Shown piece by piece: positions 7,825-17,341 of a stretch of DNA of 64,000 bases (within the stretch, counting starts at the first letter, position 1; each line of letters opens with the position of its first letter). The stretch spans positions 42,223-106,222 of the forward strand of contig NZ_JAMPYG010000011.1 of assembly GCF_023700745.1 (NCBI RefSeq). The letters run 5' to 3'. The translations under genes were made by a program, and so were the position numbers. This stretch comes from Rhodoferax sp. GTDB lineage: Bacteria > Pseudomonadota > Gammaproteobacteria > Burkholderiales > Burkholderiaceae_C. Below the pieces are notes generated by a model, which was given only the letters and a program-made list of their open reading frames with translations, ran no database searches and was not told where the DNA came from.

Positions 7825-8352
7825 CTACTGGAAATGCTTTGCAAGCCAGTGGTCGAGCGACAGCTTGCCCGGCCCGTGCACCATCAGGTACAACAGCACG
7901 GCGGCCCAGGTGCCATGGGTGGGGTAGGCATCGGGGTAGACAAACAGCTGGATCGTCATCGTCATACCCAGCAAAGCCAGGGCTGACAGGCGGGTGGCCA
8001 TGCCGAACAAAATCAGCAGCGGGAAAAAATGCTCGGCAAAGGCGGCCATGATGGCGGCCATTTCGGGTGGAATCACGGGCAAACGGTATTCATCCCTGAA
8101 CAGGTCGACCACCGAATCTGACAGACGCGGCCAGCCCAGAGTGAATTCGCGGCTGACGATGTCGATCTCAAGGCCCTGTATTTTCGTCTGGCCCGACTTC
8201 CAGAACACCGCTGCAATGGAGAAGCGTGCGACAAACGCCAGCAAGGTATTGGGAACGTGCGTGCAGAGGCTGATGAACTGGCGAATCAGTCTGGGCATGA
8301 GCCCGGCATCAGCCACGGCTGTGGCGCTTAATGATTCAGTGCTTGTGTTCAT
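7825..8352 (-). CDS. DoxX-family membrane protein of the buf operon
   Basis: A 175-residue protein with four predicted membrane helices (around LLAFVARFSIAAVFW, MAAIMAAFAEHFFPLLILFGM, LALLGMTMTIQLFV and AAVLLYLMVHG), matching DoxX. It is the last gene of the minus-strand bufA-B-C-DoxX operon and overlaps bufC by 17 bp. DoxX members are the usual fourth gene here (GigT in Cupriavidus). A membrane redox or transport role is assumed but not established from sequence. Confidence 0.88.
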   Translation of the reverse strand: MNTSTESLSATAVADAGLMPRLIRQFISLCTHVPNTLLAFVARFSIAAVFWKSGQTKIQGLEIDIVSREFTLGWPRLSDSVVDLFRDEYRLPVIPPEMAAIMAAFAEHFFPLLILFGMATRLSALALLGMTMTIQLFVYPDAYPTHGTWAAVLLYLMVHGPGKLSLDHWLAKHFQ

Positions 8353-9121
8353 GGCAGGGTACTCCGGTGATGATCTGGGTAATGAGCTGCCAGCGCAGCA
8401 ACAAGGCCAGGGCGTGGCTTAAATCAAATTCGGGATCAATACCGCTTGCCGTATCCGTGGCAGCCATCACCGTCTGACCGGTTTGCAGGGCGCTGACAAA
8501 CGTCGCCGAGCTGGTGACCAATGCCTGGGTGACCACGTCGAGCCCGTTTCTGAAAACCAGCGCTGCCTGCGCTTGATCCGGATCAACTGTTGAGAGGCAT
8601 AGCGTGCCCTGATGCGCTGCCCACAGCGAAAAAACGGCAAACCGGGACTCAATGAGCTGCACCGAGGGGTGCAACATCAGCTGCAAAGAAGTCAATTTGT
8701 CCGGATCAGCGAGCGCAGACTGCAGGGCTTCGACTTGAAGTGGGTCCACATCAGCCGCGTGATAGGCCAGAACCCGCGCCATTTCAAGGCGCGCCACATC
8801 GGCCAGATATGGCACCGAAGCGGCGGGCGGGAAGGCGCCCGCAAAATCAGCAAAGTCGTGTCCATAAAACGCCATCAGGCGCGAGCGTGGCGGGTTCGCC
8901 TGGATAAATACCTGCGCCATGGCCCGGAAAAATTCTTCGCCCACCAAAGCCTGCACGACGGGAAAGGTGTCGGCCAGTGCGTCAACCAGGGACACCATGA
9001 CGTTGTTGCGATAGACCGCGAAACGCGTTGCAGGGTCAGAGCCGTTCCAGGTGCTCAGGCCACCGGGGCAAGGAAGCTCCGGGTTCAGCAGGGCAGCAGC
9101 AAAAGCGCTTTGACTGCTCAT
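8336..9121 (-). CDS. bufC: DUF2063 protein, BufC/HvfC-type MNIO partner
   Basis: 261 residues with the DUF2063 N-terminal DNA-binding-like domain ([47 protein letters not shown]) and a second alpha/beta domain in the C-terminal half. In bufferin and related pathways this protein delivers the precursor peptide to the DUF692 (MNIO) enzyme. Its start overlaps the bufB stop (ATGA at 9118-9121), consistent with a fixed complex. Confidence 0.88.
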   Translation of the reverse strand: MSSQSAFAAALLNPELPCPGGLSTWNGSDPATRFAVYRNNVMVSLVDALADTFPVVQALVGEEFFRAMAQVFIQANPPRSRLMAFYGHDFADFAGAFPPAASVPYLADVARLEMARVLAYHAADVDPLQVEALQSALADPDKLTSLQLMLHPSVQLIESRFAVFSLWAAHQGTLCLSTVDPDQAQAALVFRNGLDVVTQALVTSSATFVSALQTGQTVMAATDTASGIDPEFDLSHALALLLRWQLITQIITGVPCHEHKH

Positions 9122-10014
9122 GCCGTCACCTCTTCGGTGCGCAACGCAAGCAACTGCTGATCGGCCAGGTGTGCCTCGGCCAACAAAACCGGCCAGGCCG
9201 GCACATCGTTGTCACGCTCCAGCAGGGTGGCCACCGGGCCCGTCAAGCCCAGCGTGAAGGCATACAGGTCCCACACCGCTTGGGCGACGGGCGCGCCGTG
9301 GCTGTCAATCAGCAGCAGGTCGCCGTTGCCATCTTGCGCCCGGGCAAAACCAGCGAGGTGAATTTCACCCACTTGCGCCAGCGGCAGCGCGCGGATGGCG
9401 GCGTGCGCGTCACGCCCGTGGTTGATGCTGCTGACATAGACGTTATTCACGTCCAGCAACAGACCGCAGCCGGTGCGGCGCAGCACCTCACTCAAGAAAG
9501 CGGCTTCGTCCCAGGTGGAGGCCGTGAATTCCAGGTAGGTGGCCGGGTTTTCCAGCAACATGCGCCGGCCCAGATGTGACTGGACCTGGTCAATGTGATC
9601 ACACACGCGCTGCAAGGTGGCGGTGTTGTAAGGCAGTGGCAGCAAGTCGTTCAGGAACGCGGGGCCGTGGCTGGACCAGGCCAGATGCTCTGAAAACGAT
9701 TGCGGCTGGTAGCGTGCCAGCAGTACCGCCAGCGCATCCAGATGGTCCATGTCCAGCGCTGCATCGGCCCCGATGGACAAACCTACCCCATGAATGGAGA
9801 GCGGGTAATGTGCGCGAATGCGGCTCAGGTAATGGTGATGGGGCCCACCGGGCACCATGTAGTTTTCGGCGTGGACTTCAAAAAAACCAATATCTGGCTG
9901 CGTCGCCAATATCTCCTGAAAATGTGCGGGCTTCAAGCCCACACCGGCCCGCGCGGGCAATGACTTGGCGCGAGCGCCCCGAGACGGCAATGCCATGTTG
10001 ACCGGGCTTGTCAT
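9118..10014 (-). CDS. bufB: DUF692 multinuclear iron-dependent oxidase, BufB-type
   Basis: A 298-residue MNIO-family TIM-barrel enzyme. Family signatures include [63 protein letters not shown] and EIHLAGFA, which supply the His/Asp/Glu metal ligands. Known MNIO enzymes oxidatively modify cysteines of a precursor peptide, and bufferin-type members make thiooxazole groups that bind copper. The precursor is the bufA product 30 bp upstream. Activity on this substrate is inferred from the conserved gene set. Confidence 0.92.
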   Translation of the reverse strand: MTSPVNMALPSRGARAKSLPARAGVGLKPAHFQEILATQPDIGFFEVHAENYMVPGGPHHHYLSRIRAHYPLSIHGVGLSIGADAALDMDHLDALAVLLARYQPQSFSEHLAWSSHGPAFLNDLLPLPYNTATLQRVCDHIDQVQSHLGRRMLLENPATYLEFTASTWDEAAFLSEVLRRTGCGLLLDVNNVYVSSINHGRDAHAAIRALPLAQVGEIHLAGFARAQDGNGDLLLIDSHGAPVAQAVWDLYAFTLGLTGPVATLLERDNDVPAWPVLLAEAHLADQQLLALRTEEVTA

Positions 10015-10044
10015 GTCAGGCGCTCCGCTTGCAGTTCGGGAAGA

Positions 10045-10359
10045 TCAGGCCTTGACTTCCTTGAAGGCCTTCAGCTGGCCAAACCCGGTGGGCGAGGTTT
10101 TGGACACTGTTTTTTCACAAGTGCCTTTTGGAACCAGCGACCAGGCATTGCCCTGAAAATCAATTTTCGATGTGCCTGCGCAGGTTGTGCCGGCACCGGC
10201 GGCGCAATCATTTTTGCCTTTCAAGGCAACGCCGAAGCACTTGTCCTTGTCGGCCATTTGCGCGGCGGCAGGGGTAGCGGCAATGGTCATGGCGGCGCTC
10301 ATGGCCAGAGCCAGGCCGGCAGCGGATACGTAACGTGCAGTGGTGGTCTGAGCTTTCAT
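10045..10359 (-). CDS. bufA: BufA1-type (DUF2282) bufferin precursor peptide
   Basis: A 104-residue exported precursor. Residues 1-34 are a long Sec signal ([17 protein letters not shown]...ATPAAAQ). The core has four cysteines, in [22 protein letters not shown] and PKGTCEKT, plus the KGKNDC element typical of DUF2282. In the family the core cysteines are modified by the MNIO enzyme and bind copper in the periplasm. The frame is open to 10815 but MKAQTTT with its signal peptide is the sensible start. It is first in the buf operon; 10360-10569 should contain its promoter. Confidence 0.92.
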   Translation of the reverse strand: MKAQTTTARYVSAAGLALAMSAAMTIAATPAAAQMADKDKCFGVALKGKNDCAAGAGTTCAGTSKIDFQGNAWSLVPKGTCEKTVSKTSPTGFGQLKAFKEVKA

Positions 10360-10569
10360 TTTGAATGTCCTTTTACAAGTTAAAACGTGGGTTGGGTGCA
10401 GCACGGAACACGGCTTTTGTTCTGCGCTGCTTCTGTAGTCGTGGGCTGGCGCTGCTTTCTTACAGTCGCGGTTGATTTCTTGCCATGACGGCCCCATGGT
10501 TTTTTCTTGTTGATCGACATACCCGAACTTATCGGCAGATACGATACGAAAAGTGTTTAAAAGAATCAC
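10360..10569. promoter_or_regulatory. Divergent bufA / AraC promoter region
   Basis: This 210-bp spacer separates divergent bufA and the AraC gene. On the bufA strand, TGTAAGAA followed by CGACTACA about 16 nt later is a weak ECF-type promoter candidate, loosely similar to a CGTAA stretch before the sigma gene. No clear AraC half-site pair was recognised. Confidence 0.3.
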
Positions 10570-11442
10570 ATGGATAGCCATTCGTATCAAAATCACGCCA
10601 TGGACAAACTCACTTCCCTGCTCTCGCATTTTTCCCTGCACGCTGGTGTTTTCTATACCGGCAACATCTGCGGCATCCACGACTTTGCGCAAGACAGCGC
10701 GCGTGGACACATTCATCTCATCAAGCGCGGACCGGTGCACGTCATTGGTGTCAGGCAGGAAAATTTCGAGATCACCGAGCCTACCTTGTTGTTTCTGCCA
10801 CGTCCGGATACGCATCGACTTGTGGCGGATGACCGTACCGGGGCCGACGTGGTGTGCGCCACAGTTCAGTTTGGCGGCGGCGGCCGCAACCCCATTACCG
10901 ATTCATTGCCCAATGTGGTAATGGTCAGGTTGACGGCACTGGCCGGGGTCGAGGCGCTGCTGGGCCTGATGTTTGACGAAGCCTTTGCTGAGCACAATGG
11001 GCGCCAGGCGGTGCTGGACCGCTTGTGCGAAGTGCTGATGATCCGCCTGCTGCGCCACTGCATTGAACAGGGTCTGACGCAAGGCGGCACCCTGGCCGGG
11101 CTGGCCGATACTCGGCTGGCCAAAGCGCTTGCCGCCATGCATGCTGACCCGGCACAAGCGCGTGATTTGTCCAGCATGGCGGCACTGGCCGGCATGTCGC
11201 GTGCCCGCTTTGCCGTGCGATTTCGTGCGGTTACCGGCGAAACGCCAGCTGACTACCTGGCGTCGTGGCGTGTCATGACGGCGCAGGGTCTGCTCAAAAA
11301 GGGGCGGCAACTCAAGCATGTGGCTAACGATGTGGGCTACGGCAGCGCCAGTGCGCTGACACGGGCTTTTGTGCGCAAGCTGGGCTGCTCGCCCACTGAA
11401 TGGCTCAAAGGTGAGCAGGAAGCCCGGACCAACCCGGCCTGA
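10570..11442 (+). CDS. AraC-family transcriptional regulator
   Basis: A 290-residue regulator with an N-terminal cupin-like sensor domain (residues about 15-170; [25 protein letters not shown]) and a C-terminal pair of HTH motifs (about 195-285; [46 protein letters not shown]). It is divergent from bufA and upstream of glutathione reductase, so either may be its target. The ligand is unknown. The start at 10570 is the first ATG; ATG at 10600 is possible. Confidence 0.88.
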   Translation: MDSHSYQNHAMDKLTSLLSHFSLHAGVFYTGNICGIHDFAQDSARGHIHLIKRGPVHVIGVRQENFEITEPTLLFLPRPDTHRLVADDRTGADVVCATVQFGGGGRNPITDSLPNVVMVRLTALAGVEALLGLMFDEAFAEHNGRQAVLDRLCEVLMIRLLRHCIEQGLTQGGTLAGLADTRLAKALAAMHADPAQARDLSSMAALAGMSRARFAVRFRAVTGETPADYLASWRVMTAQGLLKKGRQLKHVANDVGYGSASALTRAFVRKLGCSPTEWLKGEQEARTNPA

Positions 11443-11544
11443 GACGCTCGACCCCTACAACGAGACGCCGGGTTTGGATTCCTTCACCCGGTCTGTCATC
11501 ATGGCGGCATCCCGCGCTGCGGCGCATAGCACCTCAGGAAACAA

Positions 11545-12921
11545 ATGACTTCATACGACTATCAACTCTTTGTCATGGGCGGCGGCTCGGGTGGTGTGCG
11601 CGCAGCGCGCATTGCCTCCAGCCTGGGCGCACGCGTGGCCATTGCCGAGAGCTTTCGTTATGGTGGCACCTGCGTCATTCGCGGTTGCGTGCCGAAAAAA
11701 CTGCTGGTCTACGCGGCCCACTTTGCCGAAGACTTTGCCGATGCGCAGGGCTTTGGCTGGACGGTGCCGCCCGCAGAGTTTTCCTGGCCCCAACTGATCG
11801 AGGCCAAAAACAAGGAAATCACCCGCCTGAGCGGGCTGTATGAAAACAACCTGAATGGGTCCAGGGTCGAAGTAATGCATGGTGCAGCACGCCTGCTGAA
11901 TGCGCACACGGTGGCGGTGAACGGGCATAAGATCACGGCCGAACACATCCTGGTAGCCACTGGCGGGACACCCTTCATGCCGCAAATTCCGGGCATTGAA
12001 CACGCCATCACTTCCAACGAGGTGTTCGATTTGCCGCAGCTGCCGCGGCGCGTGCTGATTGTCGGTGGCGGCTACATTGCGGTGGAATTTGCCGGCATCC
12101 TCAACGGTCTGGGCGCGCGGGTCACCCTGTGCTACCGGGGTGAACAGGTGTTGCGTGGCTTTGACGACGACGTGCGCGCGCACCTGTTTGAGGAGATGGT
12201 CAAAAAAGGCATTACCGTGCTGCTGCACCAGGACGTCACGCGCATCGACAAATTGAACGATGTCAGCCTGTCCGTGTCAGTCACCGGCATACAAGGCATA
12301 CCGCTTGAAGTGGATGCCGTGCTGTACGCCACCGGGCGTGTGCCCAACACCCGGGGCCTGGGTTTGACCGAAGCCGGCGTGGCGCTGGACGAGGCGGGCG
12401 GCGTCAAGGTGGATGCCTTTGGTCAAACCAGCATCCCCAGCATTCACGCGGTGGGCGATGTCACCAACCGCATTGCGCTGACACCGGTGGCCATACGGGA
12501 AGGCGCAGCGCTGGCCAACACCCTGTTTGGGCCAACTCCCGTAAGCGCTGACCTGACCACGGTGCCGTCGGCCGTGTTCAGCCAGCCGCCCATCGGCACC
12601 GTGGGACTGACCGAGGTACAAGCATTGGCCCGGTATGGCGAAATCGACATCTACCGCAGCACATTCCGCAACATGCGCCACACCCTCTCGGGACGCGACG
12701 AACGCACCCTGATCAAGCTGGTTGTGGACACGGCCAGCCAGCGCGTGCTGGGCGCGCACATGGTGGGCGCAGACGCACCCGAGATCATCCAGGGCCTGGC
12801 CATTGCGATCCGCATGGGGGCCACCAAAGCCGACTTTGACGCCACCGTCGCGCTGCACCCCTCGGCGGCCGAAGAATTTGTGACCCTGCGCGACAAGATC
12901 ACCCGTCAACGCGAAGCCTGA
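11545..12921 (+). CDS. gor: Glutathione-disulfide reductase
   Basis: A 458-residue FAD enzyme reducing GSSG with NADPH. It shows an N-terminal FAD motif (GGGSGGVRAAR), the redox-active disulfide in GGTCVIRGCVPKK, an NADPH Rossmann motif (VGGGYIAVEFAG) with basic residues in YRGEQVLRGFD that favour NADPH, and the C-terminal dimer-domain motif HPSAAEEFVTL carrying the catalytic His. It follows the AraC regulator by about 100 bp, near the metal-stress cluster, consistent with thiol protection. Confidence 0.95.
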   Translation: MTSYDYQLFVMGGGSGGVRAARIASSLGARVAIAESFRYGGTCVIRGCVPKKLLVYAAHFAEDFADAQGFGWTVPPAEFSWPQLIEAKNKEITRLSGLYENNLNGSRVEVMHGAARLLNAHTVAVNGHKITAEHILVATGGTPFMPQIPGIEHAITSNEVFDLPQLPRRVLIVGGGYIAVEFAGILNGLGARVTLCYRGEQVLRGFDDDVRAHLFEEMVKKGITVLLHQDVTRIDKLNDVSLSVSVTGIQGIPLEVDAVLYATGRVPNTRGLGLTEAGVALDEAGGVKVDAFGQTSIPSIHAVGDVTNRIALTPVAIREGAALANTLFGPTPVSADLTTVPSAVFSQPPIGTVGLTEVQALARYGEIDIYRSTFRNMRHTLSGRDERTLIKLVVDTASQRVLGAHMVGADAPEIIQGLAIAIRMGATKADFDATVALHPSAAEEFVTLRDKITRQREA

Positions 12922-13002
12922 ACAAGCTTCGGCGCAGAACCGCGTGCACGATCAGCAGCAGTGCAGCAGCCCGAATGCCGCCGCCTGAGCCGCGTTCCGA
13001 AC

Positions 13003-13206
13003 TCAAGTGGGTGAATTCATGGGTGGTGCCGCGGCATCGTCGGAATCATCACACGGATCAAGCGTACCGATGTTCGTGCCCATCCTGTGAATCAGGTTGA
13101 GCTGTTCTTCCACATGACGGCAATTGCCACACATGCTCAGGTGAACCTGCAGCCGAAGCTTGTCAATCAGGTCCAGTGGTTCGTATGAACGTACCGCTGG
13201 GAACAT
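13003..13206 (-). CDS. Orphan zf-HC2-like small protein, anti-sigma remnant?
   Basis: A 67-residue ORF (ATG 13206; TTG at 13212 possible). LRLQVHLSMCGNCRHV carries the His-x3-Cys-x2-Cys motif seen in the anti-sigma at 7587, and the preceding PLDLIDK matches the same region. The usual N-terminal Cys-containing segment is missing, no sigma gene is adjacent and the start has no good ribosome site. It may be a remnant or a free zinc-finger protein. Confidence 0.5.
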   Translation of the reverse strand: MFPAVRSYEPLDLIDKLRLQVHLSMCGNCRHVEEQLNLIHRMGTNIGTLDPCDDSDDAAAPPMNSPT

Positions 13207-13388
13207 TACCAAAAGGGGGGAGCCGCGCTACCGCAATGCCAACATGAATTATTGCTTATGAAAATTCCCGGTATCACCGGTCATTCCGGCATGGGCAATC
13301 TGTCGGATGTTGCAGCCATTGCCGTTTTCATACTCCGCAATGCGGCTGAGCGTTGACATAACTGGAACGGTTAAACACTCAAACGAGA

Positions 13389-13408
13389 CGTTTGGTCCAC
13401 GCCAAACG
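13389..13408. promoter_or_regulatory. Inverted repeat upstream of CMD gene
   Basis: CGTTTGG (13389-13395) and CCAAACG (13402-13408) are perfect inverted arms with a 6-nt spacer, about 95 bp before the CMD-family start. It looks like a dimeric regulator site; the regulator is unknown. A TTGACA at about 13353 may be part of a promoter. Confidence 0.4.
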
Positions 13409-13502
13409 CTTCCGCTTGCCTAACATTGGCTATCGCGAAATGAGCCAGGAAATTCCTCTTTGGCACTTTGGTTTTAGCGTTGTTCAACAGGAGAAACTTG
13501 CC

Positions 13503-14072
13503 ATGCCCACGACCCCAATTGTCAAAAATCTGCAGTCGATTAACCATGCCCAAGCCCAGGGCAAACCAAAGGAAATTCTCGACCTGGCCCTCAAGCAGGT
13601 CGGCTTCATTCCCAACATGTACGCCAACATGGCCAACGCGCCGGGCGTGCTGAGTACCTACTTGCACGGTTACGCTTTGTTCCGTGGTGAATCCGGCCTG
13701 AAGCCGGCCGAGCAGGAAGTCGTCTTTCTGGCGGTCAGCCAGGTCAACGGCTGCAACTACTGCACCGCGGCGCACAGCATGATCGCGGACAAAATGTCGG
13801 GGGTACCTGCCGATGTGCTCAAGGCCATTCGCGCGCAAACCGCCATTCCCGATGCCAAACTGGCCACGCTGTACGCCACCACTGTCGCCATGGTCAACAG
13901 CCACGGCCAGCCCAGCGCCGAGACCGTGAGAACCTTCCTGGCCGCGGGCTACCAGGAAACCGACCTGATGTACCTTGTGCTGGCCATTGCCGTCAAGACC
14001 CTGAGCAACTTCAGCAACCACCTCTTTGCCACCCCCGTGGACGAGCGCTTTGCGGCCTACAAAGTTGATTGA
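13503..14072 (+). CDS. Carboxymuconolactone decarboxylase/AhpD-like protein
   Basis: 189 residues with the CMD fold. The redox motif VNGCNYCTAAHS gives Cys-x2-Cys plus His, as in AhpD-type thiol peroxidase partners. The start at 13503 has AGGAG about 9 nt upstream; an in-frame start at 13392 has none. The E. coli ynj locus begins with a CMD-family gene (ynjA), and ynjBCDF homologues lie 3 to 8 kb downstream. A peroxidatic or disulfide-reductase role is likely; the substrate is unknown. Confidence 0.87.
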   Translation: MPTTPIVKNLQSINHAQAQGKPKEILDLALKQVGFIPNMYANMANAPGVLSTYLHGYALFRGESGLKPAEQEVVFLAVSQVNGCNYCTAAHSMIADKMSGVPADVLKAIRAQTAIPDAKLATLYATTVAMVNSHGQPSAETVRTFLAAGYQETDLMYLVLAIAVKTLSNFSNHLFATPVDERFAAYKVD

Positions 14073-14222
14073 GAACTGCCGCCCATAACCCACGGATTTG
14101 TGCCTGAAAGTTTCGAGCGGTTCATCGGCTCAACAGCGCTGTTCCTGCTTGTTGGTCGGGATTTTTGTGCTGCTGTGCTGGCAGGCATTGCCTCTGGCAA
14201 GTTGGATGAAAATGGGCGACCC

Positions 14223-16373
14223 ATGAAAAAACTACTGATTCTTGTCACCGCTGCCCTCCTGGCCTTCGGCTTCTTTGCCCTTGAGCTGGACCAGTACCTG
14301 ACCCTGGACGGCATGAAAGCCAGCCTCGGGCAATTTGAGGTGCACCGTGCCGCGTCGCCTCTGGGTGTGGGTCTGACGTTTTTCGCTGTGTACGTGCTTG
14401 CCACTGCGCTGTCGCTGCCGGGAGCCGCCATTCTGACCCTGGCCGCTGGTGCCCTGTTTGGTCTGTCCATGGGCACCTTGATCGTGTCGTTTGCGTCCAG
14501 CATCGGGGCCACACTGGCGTTTCTGGCATCGCGCTACCTGTTGCGTGATGCCGTTCAGGCACGTTTTGGCAATCGCCTCAAAGCCATCAACGAAGGCATG
14601 GCCAAAGAGGGCTCCCTGTATTTGTTCACCCTGCGCCTGGTACCCGTATTCCCGTTTTTCCTGGTCAATTTGCTGATGGGCCTGACGCCCATTCGTACCC
14701 TGAGCTACTACTGGGTCAGCCAGCTGGGCATGCTGGCGGGCACATTGGTGTATGTGAATGCGGGCACTGAACTGGCCAAGGTCACCAGCTTGTCGGGGAT
14801 TGTGTCGCCCGGCCTTTTGCTGTCTTTTGCACTGCTCGGCGTTTTTCCCATGCTGGCCAAAAAGTTCATGACGATGTTGCAGGGGCGCCGGGTCTATGCC
14901 AAATGGCAGCGCCCGCAAAAGTTTGACCGCAATCTGGTGGTAATTGGCGGTGGCGCGGCAGGTTTGGTCACCGCCTACATTGCAGCAGCCGTCAAGGCCA
15001 GGGTGACGTTGGTGGAAGCGGACAGGATGGGCGGCGACTGCCTGAACTACGGCTGCGTACCGAGCAAGGCCCTGATCAAGTCCGCCCGCATTGCCAACCA
15101 GATGCGCCACGGTGAAAACTATGGCTTGAGCGCGGCTGAGCCCAGGTTCAGCTTCAGCAAGGTGATGGCCCGCGTGCACCAGGTGATTGCCACCGTGGCG
15201 CCACACGACAGCGTGGAACGCTACACCGAACTCGGCGTGGAAGTGCTGGCAGGCCATGCCCGCATCGTCGATCCCTGGACGGTCGAGATCACATTGAACG
15301 ATGGCGGTACCCAGCGCCTGACCACACGTGCGATCGTGATTGCTGCCGGTGCCCGCCCGTTCGTGCCGCCCTTGCCGGGTCTGGATGAGGTTGGCTTTGT
15401 GACCAGCGACACGCTGTGGGATGAATTTGCCAAGCGCGAATCGCCGCCAGCGCGTCTGGTGGTACTGGGCGGCGGGCCGATTGGTTGCGAACTGGCGCAG
15501 AGCTTTGCCCGTCTGGGCTCCCAGGTGACACAGATCGAGATGGCACCGCGCCTGATGATCCGCGAAGACATCGAGGTCTCCGATCTGGCCCGCGAATCGC
15601 TGGCACGGGACGGTATTGACGTGCTGACCGGCCACAAGGCCTTGCGCTGCGAGCGTGAGGGTGAGCGCAAGTTCATCGTCGTTGAACACCAGGGGCAGGA
15701 GAAACGCATCGAATTCGATGCCTTGCTGTGTGCCGTGGGACGTGTTGCCCGTTTGCAGGGTTATGGCCTGGAAGAGCTGGGCATCCCGACCCAGCGCACT
15801 GTCGTGGTGAACGACTACCTGGAAACGCTCTACCCCAACATCTATGCGGCCGGCGATGTGGCGGGTCCGTACCAGTTCACCCACACGGCCGGCCACATGG
15901 CCTGGTACGCAACAGTGAACGCACTGTTTGGCGACTTCAGGAAGTTCAAGGTGGACTATTCCGTAGTGCCCTGGGCCACCTTTATTGAGCCCGAAGTGGC
16001 CCGTGTCGGCCTCAACGAACAGGAGGCGAAAGAAAAGAATACCCCTTATGAAGTCACCCAATACGGCCTTGACGACCTGGACCGCGCCATCGCCGACGGT
16101 ACGGCACACGGCTTTGTCAAAGTGCTTACGGTGCCGGGCAAGGACCGCATTCTGGGTGTGACCATCGTTGGCGAACATGCGGGCGACCTGCTGGCCGAGT
16201 TCGTGCTGGCCATGAAGCATGACTTGGGCTTGAACAAGATTTTGGGCACGATTCACACCTACCCGACACTGGCCGAAGCCAACAAATACGTGGCCGGTGA
16301 ATGGAAGCGCGCCCACGCACCGCAAAAGGTGCTGGCCTGGCTGGCGCGCTTTCATGCCTGGAAGCGGGGCTAG
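14223..16373 (+). CDS. TVP38/TMEM64 domain fused to mercuric-reductase-like flavoprotein
   Basis: A 716-residue fusion. Residues 1-230 are a membrane VTT/TVP38 domain (AAILTLAAGALFGL, FTLRLVPVFPFFLVNLLMGLTPI). From about 235 a complete pyridine-nucleotide disulfide oxidoreductase follows: FAD motif VIGGGAAGLVTAY, redox pair GGDCLNYGCVPSKAL, NAD(P) motif VLGGGPIGCELAQSF, FAD motif YAAGDVAGPYQFTH, and a dimerisation domain with HTYPTLAEA. The C-terminal vicinal cysteines of true MerA are absent. It is a membrane-tethered disulfide reductase of unknown substrate. An ATG at 14100 is less likely. In E. coli, TVP38 proteins YdjX/YdjZ precede ynjABCDEF. Confidence 0.88.
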   Translation: MKKLLILVTAALLAFGFFALELDQYLTLDGMKASLGQFEVHRAASPLGVGLTFFAVYVLATALSLPGAAILTLAAGALFGLSMGTLIVSFASSIGATLAFLASRYLLRDAVQARFGNRLKAINEGMAKEGSLYLFTLRLVPVFPFFLVNLLMGLTPIRTLSYYWVSQLGMLAGTLVYVNAGTELAKVTSLSGIVSPGLLLSFALLGVFPMLAKKFMTMLQGRRVYAKWQRPQKFDRNLVVIGGGAAGLVTAYIAAAVKARVTLVEADRMGGDCLNYGCVPSKALIKSARIANQMRHGENYGLSAAEPRFSFSKVMARVHQVIATVAPHDSVERYTELGVEVLAGHARIVDPWTVEITLNDGGTQRLTTRAIVIAAGARPFVPPLPGLDEVGFVTSDTLWDEFAKRESPPARLVVLGGGPIGCELAQSFARLGSQVTQIEMAPRLMIREDIEVSDLARESLARDGIDVLTGHKALRCEREGERKFIVVEHQGQEKRIEFDALLCAVGRVARLQGYGLEELGIPTQRTVVVNDYLETLYPNIYAAGDVAGPYQFTHTAGHMAWYATVNALFGDFRKFKVDYSVVPWATFIEPEVARVGLNEQEAKEKNTPYEVTQYGLDDLDRAIADGTAHGFVKVLTVPGKDRILGVTIVGEHAGDLLAEFVLAMKHDLGLNKILGTIHTYPTLAEANKYVAGEWKRAHAPQKVLAWLARFHAWKRG

Positions 16374-16462
16374 CCAAACCATGAAGTGCTCTACCATCGT
16401 GCCGTTCTCAATGAAGCCTTGGCCGTCCACCCCTGCCCCTTCGTCAACCTGAGGATTCATCC

Positions 16463-17341
16463 ATGTCCGCCATCCGTCTGGCCCTGCTCACCCTGGTGAC
16501 GATGCTGTGTTTTGCCGGCAACTCCGTGCTGTGCCGGCTGGCGCTTCGGCAGACGTCCATTGATGCGGCCAGCTTTACCACGGTGCGCCTGGTCTCGGGT
16601 GCCTTGATGCTGGTTTTGCTGGTTTATGGCCGGCATCACTTTCGGGGCGTGGTGTCCGTCGCATCAGGCCGCATGAACGGTTTAGGTGGCAACTGGCTGT
16701 CTGCGCTGGCCCTGTTTGTTTATGCCGCTGCCTTTTCTTTTGCGTACCACAAGCTGTCAACCGGCATTGGCGCCTTGCTGCTGTTTGGCGCGGTGCAGGC
16801 CACGATGATCCTGACCGGCTTGTGGCTGGGTGAGCGGCTCAACACCCGCCAGGTGATTGGCTTGCTGCTGGCCCTGGCCGGGCTGGTCACCATCCTGTCT
16901 CCCAGCCTGGAAGCGCCACCCCTGGGGAGCGCCTTGCTGATGCTGGCCTCGGGTGTTGCCTGGGGCGTGTATTCGCTGCGCGGGCGCGGTGTGGCTGACC
17001 CGACGGGCGAGACGGCCGGGAACTTTTTGCGGGCCGCACTCATGTCGGCGCTGCTCAGTGGGGTGCTGCTGGCGCAACAACAACTTGATACTTTGGGCCT
17101 GCTGTATGCGATGCTGTCCGGGGCGGTGACCTCTGGCCTGGGTTACGCCATCTGGTATGCCGTGGTGCCGCGGCTCACCAGAACCCGCGCGGCCACGGTG
17201 CAATTGAGCGTGCCGGTGCTGGCGGCACTGGCCGGTGTGCTGTTTGTGCAGGAGCCCATCACCCTGCGCTTGCTGCTGACCTCGGCGGCTGTGCTGGGCG
17301 GCATTGCCCTGGTGGTACTGAACAAGCACACCGCAGTTTAG
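16463..17341 (+). CDS. EamA/DMT-family permease
   Basis: 292 residues, about ten membrane segments in two EamA repeats (LLTLVTMLCFAGNSVLCR; second repeat around LGSALLMLASGVAWGVYSL). It is convergent with ynjF, overlapping its stop by 4 bp. The substrate is unknown. It may share a transcript with the upstream reductase fusion (90-bp gap). Confidence 0.87.
   Translation: MSAIRLALLTLVTMLCFAGNSVLCRLALRQTSIDAASFTTVRLVSGALMLVLLVYGRHHFRGVVSVASGRMNGLGGNWLSALALFVYAAAFSFAYHKLSTGIGALLLFGAVQATMILTGLWLGERLNTRQVIGLLLALAGLVTILSPSLEAPPLGSALLMLASGVAWGVYSLRGRGVADPTGETAGNFLRAALMSALLSGVLLAQQQLDTLGLLYAMLSGAVTSGLGYAIWYAVVPRLTRTRAATVQLSVPVLAALAGVLFVQEPITLRLLLTSAAVLGGIALVVLNKHTAV

Noticed and set aside
14223..16373. 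Calling the flavoprotein fusion a mercuric reductase
   Set aside because: The C-terminal Cys-Cys pair and N-terminal HMA domain of MerA are absent, and no mer genes are nearby.
14232..16460. 742-codon open frame antisense to the TVP38-flavoprotein fusion
   Set aside because: It mirrors a GC-rich gene with clear motifs on the other strand. Its product is His/Gln-rich with no domain, typical of an antisense shadow.
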